Part shown: positions 54,667 through 63,944 of the stretch, in pieces
How positions within the stretch are numbered: the stretch's first letter is position 1
Layout of the letters: each line of letters starts with the position of its first letter
NCBI RefSeq assembly: GCF_025460765.1
Contig: NZ_JAMWEG010000011.1
Span: 62,001 to 126,000 of the forward strand
Direction of reading: 5' to 3'
Source: Micromonospora sp. MA102
GTDB taxonomy: Bacteria; Actinomycetota; Actinomycetes; Mycobacteriales; Micromonosporaceae
DNA length: 64,000 nucleotides
The notes under the pieces: model-generated
Seen by the model: the letters and a program-made list of their open reading frames with translations, nothing else
Database searches by the model: none
What the model was told of the DNA's origin: nothing
Position numbers and translations under genes: made by a program

Positions 54667-56463
54667 TCAGTGAACGGCGACCAACGCCAAGCTGAACGTG
54701 CCGCCGGCGCTGACCGCGATGAGTCCACCGAGGCCATCCGGGATGGTGCATTGTTCGTAGCTGTTGTCACCCCAGGCGTGAAGCACACCGTCGCTGCCGA
54801 GCGCCAAGCAATGTGACTCGCCGGCCGAGAGAGCGAGCGCGCCTGCCAGATTTCGCGGGACGGAGCCGGTCGGTGCCCGGCCCCATGAGATAACCTGCCC
54901 GTCGCGCCGTAGGGCCATGCTGTATGAGCCGCTCGCCGCGATGGTAACGATGTCTGTCGCCGCTGTGGGGACTGCGGATTGTCCGTAGTTGTTGCGCCCC
55001 CACGCCGTCACTGTGCCGTCGGCATGCAAGGCAAGGCTGTGCGCTTCGCCTGCGGCGACCGAGACGACATCCTGCACCCTTGGCGGTATCCGCGTCTGGC
55101 CGTCGCGGTTTTCGCCCCAGGCCGCGACCGACCCGTCGCGCAGGAGCGCCAGGCTGTGCCAGCCGCCCGCTGCTATCTGGACAGCTTCGCTCAGCTTGTT
55201 CGGGGCTTTTGCCTGGCCACCGTTGTTGTTCCCCCAGCCGACGACCGTGCCGTCGGCGCAGAGTGCAAGGCTGTGCGCGCCGCCGGCAGCGATCATTCGT
55301 ACACCGCGTAGCCTTCGCGTCGGGACCCGAGTTTGTCCCAAGCTATTGTCTCCCCAGGCCAGCACGTTCCCGTCGGCCGTCAACGCGAGGGCGTGCCGGC
55401 TTCCGGCGGAGATCGCCGTCACCCCGCGCAGCCCGGCCGGAACGGCCAGCCGGCCGAACTCGAGAACCGTGGCGAAGGCGCGGGCCACGCTCGGGTTGCG
55501 GCCGCCCCATCCGATGACGGTCCCTCCGGCTGGCGGCACCTGTTGCGGTGTCGATACTTGGTGCGACCTCCTGGGTATTGGATTGGTCCGGGAGGGGGGC
55601 ATGCGCCGTCCGTCAAGTCCGTGAATGACACCGGACGCTGCGTCGGGGGTGGTGAACGGCACTGGTGGCGAAGCGGGCTTCGGTTGCGGCGACGGCGCGT
55701 AGGCCAGCCAGATCGTGCCTTCGGCGCCGAAGCTCCACCGTTGTGGCGTCTGGTTCACGCCGTGCCGCCGGACGAAGTTGCAGGCGTGCCGGAAGGCGTC
55801 CTCCACCGAGATGCGCCCGAGGTTGCTCACGTCCGCCGTGCCGGACGTGAGTCCGTCGATCAGTCCGGCGGTGAAGACGGATCCGGTGATCGTGGAGCCG
55901 GGCACCGCCTGACCCTCGAATGAAAACTCAGTCGCGCGCGAAGCGGTGAGGACGATCCTGCCCCGTCCCCGGGCGGAGATCTCGGCGAGGTCGCGGGCGA
56001 GGTCGTCAGCACCGCCCTTGGCGCCTGCTGCGAATGCCCCGCTAAAGCAGCAGTCCAAGATGATGACCTGCTGCGTCGCGGCGCACTCCTCAAGACGATC
56101 CATCAGCCACAAGGCTTCGACCCCGGTTGCCGTCAGGCGGGATTGGATTGTGTCAGTCGCCGCGAAGTACAGACGGCCGCGTATGTCTCGGATGCCGTGC
56201 CCGGATATGTACACGACGAGCAGGTCCTCGGGGGCGCGCTGGGAGAGATACTCGTCAACGCTGACCTTGAACTGCTGGCTGCCCGGGTTCATGAGTGAGG
56301 TGACTTGGAAGTCGCCGATGGCGGGATCGCTGAGTACCGTCGCGAGATCCTCAGCGTCGCTTGTTGGGGACCGTAGCCGGCGAAAGGTCGGGTCAAGGTA
56401 GGACGAGATCGCAATGACTAGGGCCGCACGGGACCCGCGCGGAAGGTCACGCGTTGGAGCCAT
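54667..56463 (-). CDS. Caspase-like protease with RCC1 beta-propeller
   Basis: The protein has 598 residues. The N-terminal C14 caspase/metacaspase domain (about 10-250) has catalytic His89 in YISGHG and Cys139 in ILDCCFSGAF. A Pro-rich linker follows. The C-terminal region (about 310-598) has seven RCC1-type repeats (each near AAGxxHSLAL-x-DGxVxAWGxN), and an isolated strand GGTVIGWGG before them probably closes a seven-bladed propeller. Bacterial caspases in such operons are predicted death effectors, and the propeller may sense the trigger. The gene follows an EACC1 gene with a 17-base overlap, the signature context of these conflict systems. Confidence 0.88.
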   Translation of the reverse strand: MAPTRDLPRGSRAALVIAISSYLDPTFRRLRSPTSDAEDLATVLSDPAIGDFQVTSLMNPGSQQFKVSVDEYLSQRAPEDLLVVYISGHGIRDIRGRLYFAATDTIQSRLTATGVEALWLMDRLEECAATQQVIILDCCFSGAFAAGAKGGADDLARDLAEISARGRGRIVLTASRATEFSFEGQAVPGSTITGSVFTAGLIDGLTSGTADVSNLGRISVEDAFRHACNFVRRHGVNQTPQRWSFGAEGTIWLAYAPSPQPKPASPPVPFTTPDAASGVIHGLDGRRMPPSRTNPIPRRSHQVSTPQQVPPAGGTVIGWGGRNPSVARAFATVLEFGRLAVPAGLRGVTAISAGSRHALALTADGNVLAWGDNSLGQTRVPTRRLRGVRMIAAGGAHSLALCADGTVVGWGNNNGGQAKAPNKLSEAVQIAAGGWHSLALLRDGSVAAWGENRDGQTRIPPRVQDVVSVAAGEAHSLALHADGTVTAWGRNNYGQSAVPTAATDIVTIAASGSYSMALRRDGQVISWGRAPTGSVPRNLAGALALSAGESHCLALGSDGVLHAWGDNSYEQCTIPDGLGGLIAVSAGGTFSLALVAVH

Positions 56464-56809
56464 GGCGAGCGATGAAGGCCTCGACGATTCGGTTCTGCTG
56501 CTCCGGCGTGGCGTTGTTGAGAATGAGGACGTCGCCGTCGACCGTGACCCTGACAGTGCGCCGGGTGCGTATCGCCCATTGCAGCGCTGCCGCCACCACG
56601 GCCATGACCCCGTCTAGAGTTAGGTCTCGCACTTCGAGCCAGCGCGCAATCGATCCTAGGCTCTTCGACCCGTCCTGCTGATTCGTGTCTTCCACGATCC
56701 GCGGTTCGAGGTCAAGGGTGCGCAGCTCGTTGCGCAAGTCCCAAGTCACCGCGGTGCGATCCGCACCATCCCTCTCGTCGATCTCCAAGATCGCCAGCAG
56801 GCCCTTCAA
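56447..56809 (-). CDS. EACC1-like effector-associated component
   Basis: A 120-residue protein matching the effector-associated constant component 1 pattern as I recall it. A short N-terminal ferredoxin-like half (WDLRNELRTLDLEPRIVED) is followed by a single hydrophobic helix (LDGVMAVVAAALQWAIRTRR) and VRVTVDGDVLILNNATPEQQ with a C-terminal helix. EACC1 proteins occur just upstream of effectors in predicted NTP-dependent conflict systems. It overlaps the upstream membrane gene by 4 bases and the caspase gene by 17, so the three are one translational unit. Confidence 0.8.
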   Translation of the reverse strand: MKGLLAILEIDERDGADRTAVTWDLRNELRTLDLEPRIVEDTNQQDGSKSLGSIARWLEVRDLTLDGVMAVVAAALQWAIRTRRTVRVTVDGDVLILNNATPEQQNRIVEAFIARHGSNA

Positions 56810-58332
56810 CGAAGGTCACCTCCCAAGTCGGCGGGGCTGGTCGCCGCGCTGCCGGTGGCGAGCGCCACGTCGGTGGGCACCATGCCGTCAGCGTCATGCT
56901 GCGAAGCGCGCGGCGCCGGGTAGCGGATGTCGTGCATCTCGGCCGGCATTGACCTGCCTCGCAGGCCCCGTATCGCGATCACCACAGCGACCAGGCCGGT
57001 GCTAGCCAGCGTTAGCCAGCCGATGCGGTACGGGCCGTAGCCCAGCGCACCGAGAATTCCGAAGCCCCAACCACCGATCAGCACCATCACGGTGGTGATC
57101 GCCAGAGTGTGGCCGGTCATGTCGGCGACCGCAGCGGACAACCGCTTCGCTGACATAGCCGACAGTGCCGCCCAGGCGAGGGTCAGCAGGACGTATGAGG
57201 CTACCGCGTAGACGGCGAGCAGAGAGATGTCAGACAGTGACCCAGTTTTGACGTAGTCCACGTCGGTGCGCGCGAGCAACAGAGTCAATCCGGCCGCGAC
57301 CAGCAGGCTAACAGCCGGAATGAGGATAACCCGAGTGGCGGTCCATGCCGCCCGGAGAAGAAGGGCAAACGCCCGCATCCCGATCGTGTAAATCGCCGCC
57401 ACCGACAGCAGGAGCCAATTGGCGACTGCTACCAGGATACGCAAGCCCCGGTAATAGATCAGGTAGATGAGAATGTCAAGGGCGGACAGAATGAGATCGA
57501 CCATCACCCGAGAGAGGACCTCGATGAACCGATCTATAGTCTGCCCCCGGCGGCCAGTGGACCGCCGCTCTCCACCCCGCCCGGCGAGCGGACCGGGCTG
57601 TCGTGGCGGCCCGATCAGCCATGACGTCTGGTCGGACCACCCGGCGGTACCCAACACAGCGGCGAATCCAACCGACGCCGCTACCGCGAACCCGATGGCG
57701 AGCCATCCGGTCCAGGCCAGAGGAGCGGCCAGACCGCCGGGCAGAGCGGCGGCCGAATCGGATTCCACCATGACGGTCCCAAGCCACAAGAGGCCGGCCG
57801 CTGCCGCGACGCCCAGGCTGGCCGCGACCAGCGCGGCTCCGGCGACGCCGCCGGAGGAGTCCGCCATCTTGTTCCGCTCCGCCGCGGACCGGCCCAAACG
57901 CAGGGCCCAGCCGAGCGCGAGCAGGATCGCGATCACAGTGATGACGGTCTGGAACGCCTCACCGCGTGGCCGTTGGAGGACAGGAGCAACCGCGCAAGCA
58001 ACCACCCATCCGATCACGATGGCCTTGCCGGCGACTGGAAAGTGCCGCAGCGGCAGTGCGACGACGGCAGCTCCCGCCGCCGAGAGCACTACGAAGATCG
58101 GAACAGCGTTGTTCAACGTAGGCGCGGCAAAGAAGGCGGCCCAGGTTAGCGCGCAGGTGAGCACCCCGAGGAGGATCCGCATCCGTTGGGAAACCTCATT
58201 GAAAACGAGCAGCGCGCCGTGGGTGCGGCACAGCAGGTCGACCGACTCGATCAGCGTGGCGTCGCAGTCGGTCTGGCCACACCCCTTGACTGTTCCACTT
58301 GAGACGGGCATTCCAAAGGATGTCGTCGACAT
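56806..58332 (-). CDS. Multi-TM protein of the EACC1-caspase operon
   Basis: The protein has 508 residues. The N-terminus has a zinc-ribbon-like pattern (CGQTDC, then CRTHG about 20 residues later). About ten hydrophobic segments follow, in two blocks split by a basic loop (GGERRSTGRRGQ). The C-terminal 60 residues are soluble. The start has a TAGGAGCC box. As first gene of the operon it is the likely membrane sensor or membrane-targeted part of the caspase system. I do not recognise a named family. Confidence 0.75.
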   Translation of the reverse strand: MSTTSFGMPVSSGTVKGCGQTDCDATLIESVDLLCRTHGALLVFNEVSQRMRILLGVLTCALTWAAFFAAPTLNNAVPIFVVLSAAGAAVVALPLRHFPVAGKAIVIGWVVACAVAPVLQRPRGEAFQTVITVIAILLALGWALRLGRSAAERNKMADSSGGVAGAALVAASLGVAAAAGLLWLGTVMVESDSAAALPGGLAAPLAWTGWLAIGFAVAASVGFAAVLGTAGWSDQTSWLIGPPRQPGPLAGRGGERRSTGRRGQTIDRFIEVLSRVMVDLILSALDILIYLIYYRGLRILVAVANWLLLSVAAIYTIGMRAFALLLRAAWTATRVILIPAVSLLVAAGLTLLLARTDVDYVKTGSLSDISLLAVYAVASYVLLTLAWAALSAMSAKRLSAAVADMTGHTLAITTVMVLIGGWGFGILGALGYGPYRIGWLTLASTGLVAVVIAIRGLRGRSMPAEMHDIRYPAPRASQHDADGMVPTDVALATGSAATSPADLGGDLR

Positions 58333-58705
58333 CGGAGGCTCCTATAGATCGACGATGACCGTCCTGCGGTCGGTGCAAATTAGCGTTCCAGCGACCACCT
58401 GCGTGAAGTACGCCCGACCGGTCGGACTCTCAAGACAAAAGGGTGACTCGCAAACGCTAAGTGTCATCGCAATGACGACATTAAGCTATGCGCAGCTTCG
58501 CGCGATAGCGGCGACGATCCCGTGCGGGAGATCGAAGAAGGAAAATAATCCGGAGATCGCCACCTACGAATAGGTTGCCTGGTACAACCTTTGGCCAGTT
58601 AGTCGTTGTACTCCTGGATCGCCGGACTGTAGGTGGCGGCTTCACGTGCGCCCGGGTAACCCAGCTCGGCTTCGGTCGCCGCCTCGATGATTTTCATGCC
58701 CGGGA
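58333..58705. other. Intergenic region, no gene seen
   Basis: About 370 bases including a relatively AT-rich segment (about 58420-58570) that probably carries the promoter of the minus-strand membrane/EACC1/caspase operon. Confidence 0.45.
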
Positions 58706-59368
58706 TCAGCGTGGGCGCGGAATCTTTCGGGTCAGCACCCGGCGTGGGGGTGCTGCCGGGTCCGCGACGACGCCGGCGGTCTGGGAGCGGAACCGCCGTT
58801 GCCTGCCGGTGTCCAGCTGGGCGGCGACGCGGGCCAAGGCGCTGCTGCCAGGGCGGGCGGCGAGGTGGAAATGTGAGGCCTTCGCCGGGGTCAGGTGCCC
58901 GCCCCACACCACGGTGCCGGCGCAGTCGGCGAGGATGTCCCGGACGATCGCCTCTTGATGGGGCCACAGCCGTTCGCTGCCACCCAAGGGGTAGGCGGTG
59001 GGGTGCAGGACGACGGCGGTACCGGAAAGCTGGTTGGATTCGAAGTCGGCGCGGACGGCACGGCTTGTCAGGTGGCCGGCTATTCCGCCACCTTCCCCGG
59101 TGTCCAGTGGCGCGATCTCGTAGTGCCAGCGGCGGGCAACGTGCAGCAGCACTGCGGCGGCGTCGCCCCGCCGCAGAGCCACCGAGGCCGTCGACCCGCC
59201 GATCAGGAAGGCGGCAATCGCGTCAGGTTGGATTCGCCAGCCATTGGCGGACACGTCTCCGGCCCACGTGCCGCTGTTGCTGATCGTCGCGCCGGCCGGG
59301 GTGCCTACCGTGAGGGCGAGCACACCGGCGCCGGCGGCGGCACCGAGGAGGTTGCGTCGGGTGACCAT
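58706..59368 (-). CDS. Secreted M15-like peptidase homologue lacking zinc ligands
   Basis: The protein has 220 residues. A Tat-type signal (VTRRNLLGAAAGAGVLALTV, cut near AGA) targets it outside the membrane. The rest follows the M15 D-Ala-D-Ala peptidase pattern around SNQLSGTAVVL and ASHFHL. The usual SxHxxGxAxD ligands are replaced (Gln for His, Val for Asp), so it is probably not a zinc peptidase and may only bind peptidoglycan. TGAGGAGC precedes the ATG. It lies 13 bases after the amidase gene, so it is in the same operon. Confidence 0.72.
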   Translation of the reverse strand: MVTRRNLLGAAAGAGVLALTVGTPAGATISNSGTWAGDVSANGWRIQPDAIAAFLIGGSTASVALRRGDAAAVLLHVARRWHYEIAPLDTGEGGGIAGHLTSRAVRADFESNQLSGTAVVLHPTAYPLGGSERLWPHQEAIVRDILADCAGTVVWGGHLTPAKASHFHLAARPGSSALARVAAQLDTGRQRRFRSQTAGVVADPAAPPRRVLTRKIPRPR

Positions 59369-59381
59369 CTGATGCTCCTCA

Positions 59382-61544
59382 CTAGCTGCTGACGAGGGTG
59401 GACACGCCGGGGTCGGCTCCTTGACGCCAGACGTCGTGGTCCAGCCCCCAGCCCGGCTGGAACTCGTACTCTCTGATCTGGTTGAACGACCAGTTCTCCG
59501 GCAGAGAAAAGCCCAGGTTGCCGGAGAAGCCCCAGGACATGCCGGAGACCAACGACCAGCGTGCGCCGACCTCGCGCGAGACTCGGCTGCACACGTTGCG
59601 GGATCCGTAGACGCCGAAGCTGTAGCGGTTGCCGAACTCGGCGAGCGCATCCCCGACGCCCTGGAAATACGGCTTGATGTTGCTGTCGATCTCGGTGTCC
59701 ATGGCGTCGTAGTCGACAGCGAAGTAGATGCAAGTGTCCGGAGGGATGCGGTGTTCGACCGCCTTGTGATGTGCGGCTCGACCCTGGTCGTATCCCTTGG
59801 AGTACGTGAAGTTGCCCAGTTGGGTGCCGTTGTACTGGAAGATCGGGAAGAATCTCAGCCCGGCGTCCAGGATGGTCTGCGGCTCGCCGGGCTTGAGGGC
59901 CTTGCCGAGGTAGTACGGGTCGTCGGGCGGGAGGTGCTCATCGAGGTAGCGGCCGACGATCTGGTAGCCGGCGCTCCTCAGCTGCCTACCGCGGTCCGGG
60001 GTGATCTCGGTGATGCAGTCGCAGCCGGCGGCGGGACGGTCCGTGTCGCCGGACGAGACGAGCAGCTGAGCCCAGGTTGTGTAGTCGTTGGTGCCGGTGA
60101 CGGGTATCTGCGAGAAGCGCTGGAAGGCGCGTAGCCACTCCACATGGGTGCTGGTCTCGGCGTCGGTGTCGATGTCGGCCGGGTTGTAGGCCACGGGCGG
60201 CTGCCCGTCGCTCATCGGCACCGGCGAGTTGAAGTAGCAGGCAGAGCGGAACAAATGGCGCAGGTCTCCGGTGAGCCCGGCGGAGCCCCGTCCTCGCAGC
60301 CCCGCCTGCGTGCCGGGGCCGAAGTATCCGTTGATGGATTCGGGCGGAATGCCCAACTCGTACTGAAGGGCCATCATGAAGCCCTGCTGCACATCGCGGG
60401 AGTAGTAGCCGTCGCAGGGCACCAGACCCATGGCGGGGATGCCAATGCCGGCGACGTAGCGGGAGTTCAGGCGCTGTTGAATGTGCCGGATGTTGCCGTC
60501 GCCGTTCGGAACGAGACGGAACTGGTCCATCCGAAGCAGCGCCCTGGCGACATGCGGCCACATGTCGTACCGGGTCGATGCGTTCGAGTAGGAGAGGCCG
60601 GCGTCGCCGTAGAGCGCCTGGAGGGCTGCCTCCGAGTCGCTCGTCCATAGCGTCGGAACAACCGAGGTCCAGTAGCCCTTGCACCACAGTGCGCCGTTGT
60701 AGATGCCGATCAGGTCGGGGTTGAATTCGTACAACGGGAGGGTGCCGCGTCGCCGGACGGCGTCGAAGGTGCCGGGGCCGAAGTTCTGCACCGTTGGGGA
60801 GATGCCGTGCTCGTGCTGCAGCCCTTGGGTGAGTGACAGGACGGTCGGCCAGCCAGTGCGCCCGTTCTGGGGGCACTGGCGGTATCCCGGCGCGCTCGCG
60901 TAGGTGGCGTTCACCCGCCGCTGGGTGTCGTATACGTAGATGTCGGCGAGGCCGGTCCATGGCGCGGCCGGGTCGATCGTCGAGCCCATCTGGGCGTACA
61001 TCGTGAGGTTGCCCGGGCATTGCGTTTCGAACTGGTACGAATGCGGGAGGATCCGGGACCCAGCCCTTCTGGGGGCCTCCTCGCGCAGGTGCCTGATGAG
61101 CTCCCGGTAGGCGCGCAGCATGTCCTCGGTGGCCGTGTGGTTGGAGCGCATGAGGCCACAGATGGAATAGAACGCCGCGTTGCGACCCAAGCTGAGGTCA
61201 TCATCGACGTAGCCTGCGGCGTTCGCTTCGCCGCGTTCGTACCCGCGGCCCTCGTAGATGTTGCCGTGCCGGCAGATGAGGAAGTTGTAGCCAATGTCGC
61301 CGTCGAACTTCTCCGTGTTTCCCCGATGATCTTCGTAGATTTCGGCGATGTCCTTCCGACAGGCGGTTTCATTCTCGTAGTCGTTGCCTATCGGGTTGAA
61401 GCCGCCGCGGTAGTGGATGAAGACACCACCGATCGGGTTCCAGTTGGGGTTGTCGCTGGGCTCCGGAGCTGCGGCGGCGTGCTCCCAATGCTCCTCGGCC
61501 ACGTACGGGGCCCAGGTCGCCCGGTTGTAGATGGTCACGGTCAT
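59382..61544 (-). CDS. Amidase_2/PGRP protein with DUF1906 domain
   Basis: The protein has 720 residues. The N-terminal N-acetylmuramoyl-L-alanine amidase domain (about 1-195) has zinc ligands H44 (FIHYRGG), H168 (LPHSYQ) and C176 (TQCPGN). A middle region of about 300 residues carries peptidoglycan-binding-like pieces (IQQRLNSRYVAGIG, PESINGYFGPGTQAGLR). The C-terminal DUF1906 (Rv2525c-like glycosidase fold, about 512-715) has GCDCITEITPDRGRQLRSAG and YFAVDYDAMD. No signal peptide is visible, unlike its neighbours, so export may be unconventional or the protein may be a lysin released on lysis. Confidence 0.85.
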   Translation of the reverse strand: MTVTIYNRATWAPYVAEEHWEHAAAAPEPSDNPNWNPIGGVFIHYRGGFNPIGNDYENETACRKDIAEIYEDHRGNTEKFDGDIGYNFLICRHGNIYEGRGYERGEANAAGYVDDDLSLGRNAAFYSICGLMRSNHTATEDMLRAYRELIRHLREEAPRRAGSRILPHSYQFETQCPGNLTMYAQMGSTIDPAAPWTGLADIYVYDTQRRVNATYASAPGYRQCPQNGRTGWPTVLSLTQGLQHEHGISPTVQNFGPGTFDAVRRRGTLPLYEFNPDLIGIYNGALWCKGYWTSVVPTLWTSDSEAALQALYGDAGLSYSNASTRYDMWPHVARALLRMDQFRLVPNGDGNIRHIQQRLNSRYVAGIGIPAMGLVPCDGYYSRDVQQGFMMALQYELGIPPESINGYFGPGTQAGLRGRGSAGLTGDLRHLFRSACYFNSPVPMSDGQPPVAYNPADIDTDAETSTHVEWLRAFQRFSQIPVTGTNDYTTWAQLLVSSGDTDRPAAGCDCITEITPDRGRQLRSAGYQIVGRYLDEHLPPDDPYYLGKALKPGEPQTILDAGLRFFPIFQYNGTQLGNFTYSKGYDQGRAAHHKAVEHRIPPDTCIYFAVDYDAMDTEIDSNIKPYFQGVGDALAEFGNRYSFGVYGSRNVCSRVSREVGARWSLVSGMSWGFSGNLGFSLPENWSFNQIREYEFQPGWGLDHDVWRQGADPGVSTLVSS

Positions 61545-61687
61545 CGCTTCCTCCGTTCACTCATGCCGAAGTTGTTTGGGGGACAGACTGGGACGGCGGG
61601 ACGTCGCCGTGCTCGTCGATCGGAATCGCCTGTCGGGCGCCGTCGCCGCCGGGAGCGTCACGCTCCCGGCGGTCCCCGGGCGGTCGG

Positions 61688-62149
61688 TCACTGCCAGGCG
61701 GTGCACCCGTCCAGGTGGAGGTCGTCGCCGCTGCGGAAGCAGCCCCGCACCAGGTACCGGAACGACCACATGTTGGTCCACTTCTGTCCGCCGCTGGGGC
61801 CGCCCCACTGCTCCGAGCCTCCCGAGACCTGGAGCGCGGACACGCAAGGCCGCCAAATGTCGAAGCAGCCGCCGCCGGTCGTCCTTACCCAGGCGGCGTC
61901 GCAGGCCGGCGAGTACCGCAGTTCGAGGAGGGTGTTCTGGAGCCACGGGCTCGCGCCCGAGTACCAGAAGGACTGCAGATTCCGGGCGTCGTTGGCGCAG
62001 CCCTTCGTCCACGGGTCCTGGCCGTTGCAGGTGTTCCGGTAGCAGCCGGCGGCGTGGGCCGGCTCCTGTGCTGCGACGGTCATGACCGTCCCCAGCACCA
62101 GCGCGGCCAGTGCCGCGGCGGCTCTGCGGGCTCCTTGCGAGAGGTTCAT
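61688..62149 (-). CDS. Secreted cysteine-rich DUF2690-like protein
   Basis: The protein has 153 residues with a Sec signal (ending near AHAAG). The mature part has eight cysteines and the DUF2690 pattern CNGQDPWTKGCANDA followed by a beta domain with RYSPACDAAWVR. It is probably a disulphide-bonded extracellular protein of unknown role. It is divergent from the helix-turn-helix/repeat gene at 62232 and upstream of the amidase operon. Confidence 0.82.
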   Translation of the reverse strand: MNLSQGARRAAAALAALVLGTVMTVAAQEPAHAAGCYRNTCNGQDPWTKGCANDARNLQSFWYSGASPWLQNTLLELRYSPACDAAWVRTTGGGCFDIWRPCVSALQVSGGSEQWGGPSGGQKWTNMWSFRYLVRGCFRSGDDLHLDGCTAWQ

Positions 62150-62231
62150 GGTGTGCTCCAGCCGTGAGGGTGGATAAGCCGTTGGCACCCCGTTCGAGGC
62201 GTGCCGCCAGGATCCGCGACCCTGTCTGCTA

Positions 62232-63944
62232 GTGGCCGAGGCGTTGCGCACGGTAGTCCGACGTGCAATAAATGGCCGCGTGGGAGCCGGAAGGAGCACC
62301 ACCGGCCGCCGTGGCCGCCCGTATCGGGCGTTTGCCGGACCGGCCGACCGAGCACGCCTGCCCGCGCACCAGCACCGGGTGGGCTGGCTGCTGCGGGTCA
62401 ACCGGCTGTACGGGGCGAGCGAGCGGTGGCTTCGGTCGGCGGCCTTCGCCGAGGCGTTCCAGGGCGGCTGCTGGGCCGAGCAGGTCAGCATCTATCAGAT
62501 TTCCCGCTGGGAGACGGCGGCAGTAGCTGCTCCATACCTGGCCATCCGCCGCTACGAGGAGCTACTGGGCCTGCCGTCGCACCATCTCGTCGCGCTTGTG
62601 GACACCATTCATCGGGACGCGACGTCCACATGGAAGGTGTCGCCGGCATTGGCGCGGGCGCCGGACCGGTTGGCCGCGTCGGACCGCCTCGACGAGCTCG
62701 TCGACCGGGCGGCCTCTTCGACCGACCTGCTGACCGGTGTTGAATGGGACGAGCTGACGCGACGGTTGGCGGCCGCCCCGGGGATGGTGATCACGCCGCA
62801 CCGGGCCTGGGCGGATATCGCCGAGCGGCTGCTCAGCGAGACCATCGTCGCCGACGGCATCGCCTGGATGCAGCGCTACGAGGCGCTGAGCCGGCTCTTG
62901 GCGCATCCCGTTGGCCAGCAGGCGGCGGTTGGCGCGTGCGCGAGTCTCGCGGCGGACCCCACGAACCAGGTATTCGTCGAGACGGTGAGCGTGCTGGACG
63001 CCAGCGACCACCCCGACGCGAACCGGTACGTGCTCCAGCAGCTCGTCCACCCCACCAACGACCGCGCCCAATACGGCGCCCTCCTGGCGAGCGTCCGCAA
63101 GCTGCGGTTCGGGCACTTCACCGACACCGACATGCCGCGTTTGGTGACGATCATTCAGGAGCTGACCTTCGACTCGACCCGGCGGGACGACATCCAGCCC
63201 TTGGCGGCCGAGCTGCTGCGTCGTTTGCCGAACACGATTTCGGCGGCGAGCCGGACCAGGCTGCAGGCACTGGCCGCCGATCCGACCCTGGACCAGGTGC
63301 TCCGCGCCGGCCGACTGGCCGATCAGGAGGCCAGCCAGCGACTGGTGGCGCGGCTCGTCGGCACGGTGACGGCGGGGATGCCCCGCGACGTCCCACACTT
63401 CCGCGACGACGTGCTGCCCGTCCTGCTGGACGAGATGTTGTTCCATCCGGTGTTCGACGTCCGGCTGCTGGCGGCCATCACCGTCAGCGGCACCCCGTAC
63501 CGCCGGCCGCTCGCCGCAGTTCTCGCCGCTGAGCTTGCCCGCCCCGCGGTCCTGGCCGGATCAGTGGCACCCGCCATGATCGAGGCGCTGCGGCTGGTCG
63601 GCGGAGCAGAGCAGCGCGCGGTGATCGAGCGGCTGATCACTGCCAGCGGCGTGCCAGCGCGGATCACGGTCGCCTCGGCCCAGGCAATCGGACACGTAGG
63701 TGGGCGTAGCCAGGACCGGTTCTGGAGGCAGGCGATCACGTACCACGCGGGGCTGTGGCAGCGTACCCGGCGGTCGGTCAACGCAGCGGCGCTGAGTAGC
63801 CTGACCTACGGCCTGGGCATGACCCGCAACCGAGCCATGCTGCACCGGCTTCGCGCCGACGACCAGATGCCGGAGAATGTGCGGGCCGCCGCCACCTGGT
63901 GGCTCAATCTGTCGACCGTCGTGTACGAGGGCGCCAATCGGTAG
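62232..63944 (+). CDS. Helix-turn-helix/helical-repeat regulator-like protein
   Basis: The protein has up to 570 residues. An N-terminal helix-turn-helix region (about 50-115) reads HRVGWLLRVNRLYGASERWL and QVSIYQISRWETAAVAAPYL, XRE-like but with a long insert. A long helical-repeat region (about 150-560) follows, resembling HEAT/TPR-type repeats (PVGQQAAVGACASLAADPTN, FRDDVLPVLLDEMLFHPVFD). Large proteins of this kind sit beside DUF2690 genes in actinobacteria and may regulate them. The GTG at 62232 is uncertain; the first 45 residues are low-complexity. Confidence 0.72.
   Translation: MAEALRTVVRRAINGRVGAGRSTTGRRGRPYRAFAGPADRARLPAHQHRVGWLLRVNRLYGASERWLRSAAFAEAFQGGCWAEQVSIYQISRWETAAVAAPYLAIRRYEELLGLPSHHLVALVDTIHRDATSTWKVSPALARAPDRLAASDRLDELVDRAASSTDLLTGVEWDELTRRLAAAPGMVITPHRAWADIAERLLSETIVADGIAWMQRYEALSRLLAHPVGQQAAVGACASLAADPTNQVFVETVSVLDASDHPDANRYVLQQLVHPTNDRAQYGALLASVRKLRFGHFTDTDMPRLVTIIQELTFDSTRRDDIQPLAAELLRRLPNTISAASRTRLQALAADPTLDQVLRAGRLADQEASQRLVARLVGTVTAGMPRDVPHFRDDVLPVLLDEMLFHPVFDVRLLAAITVSGTPYRRPLAAVLAAELARPAVLAGSVAPAMIEALRLVGGAEQRAVIERLITASGVPARITVASAQAIGHVGGRSQDRFWRQAITYHAGLWQRTRRSVNAAALSSLTYGLGMTRNRAMLHRLRADDQMPENVRAAATWWLNLSTVVYEGANR

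Noticed and set aside
58575..59283. Plus-strand frames opposite the M15-like gene
   Set aside because: They are antisense to a gene with a clear Tat signal and family motifs, and have no ribosome site.
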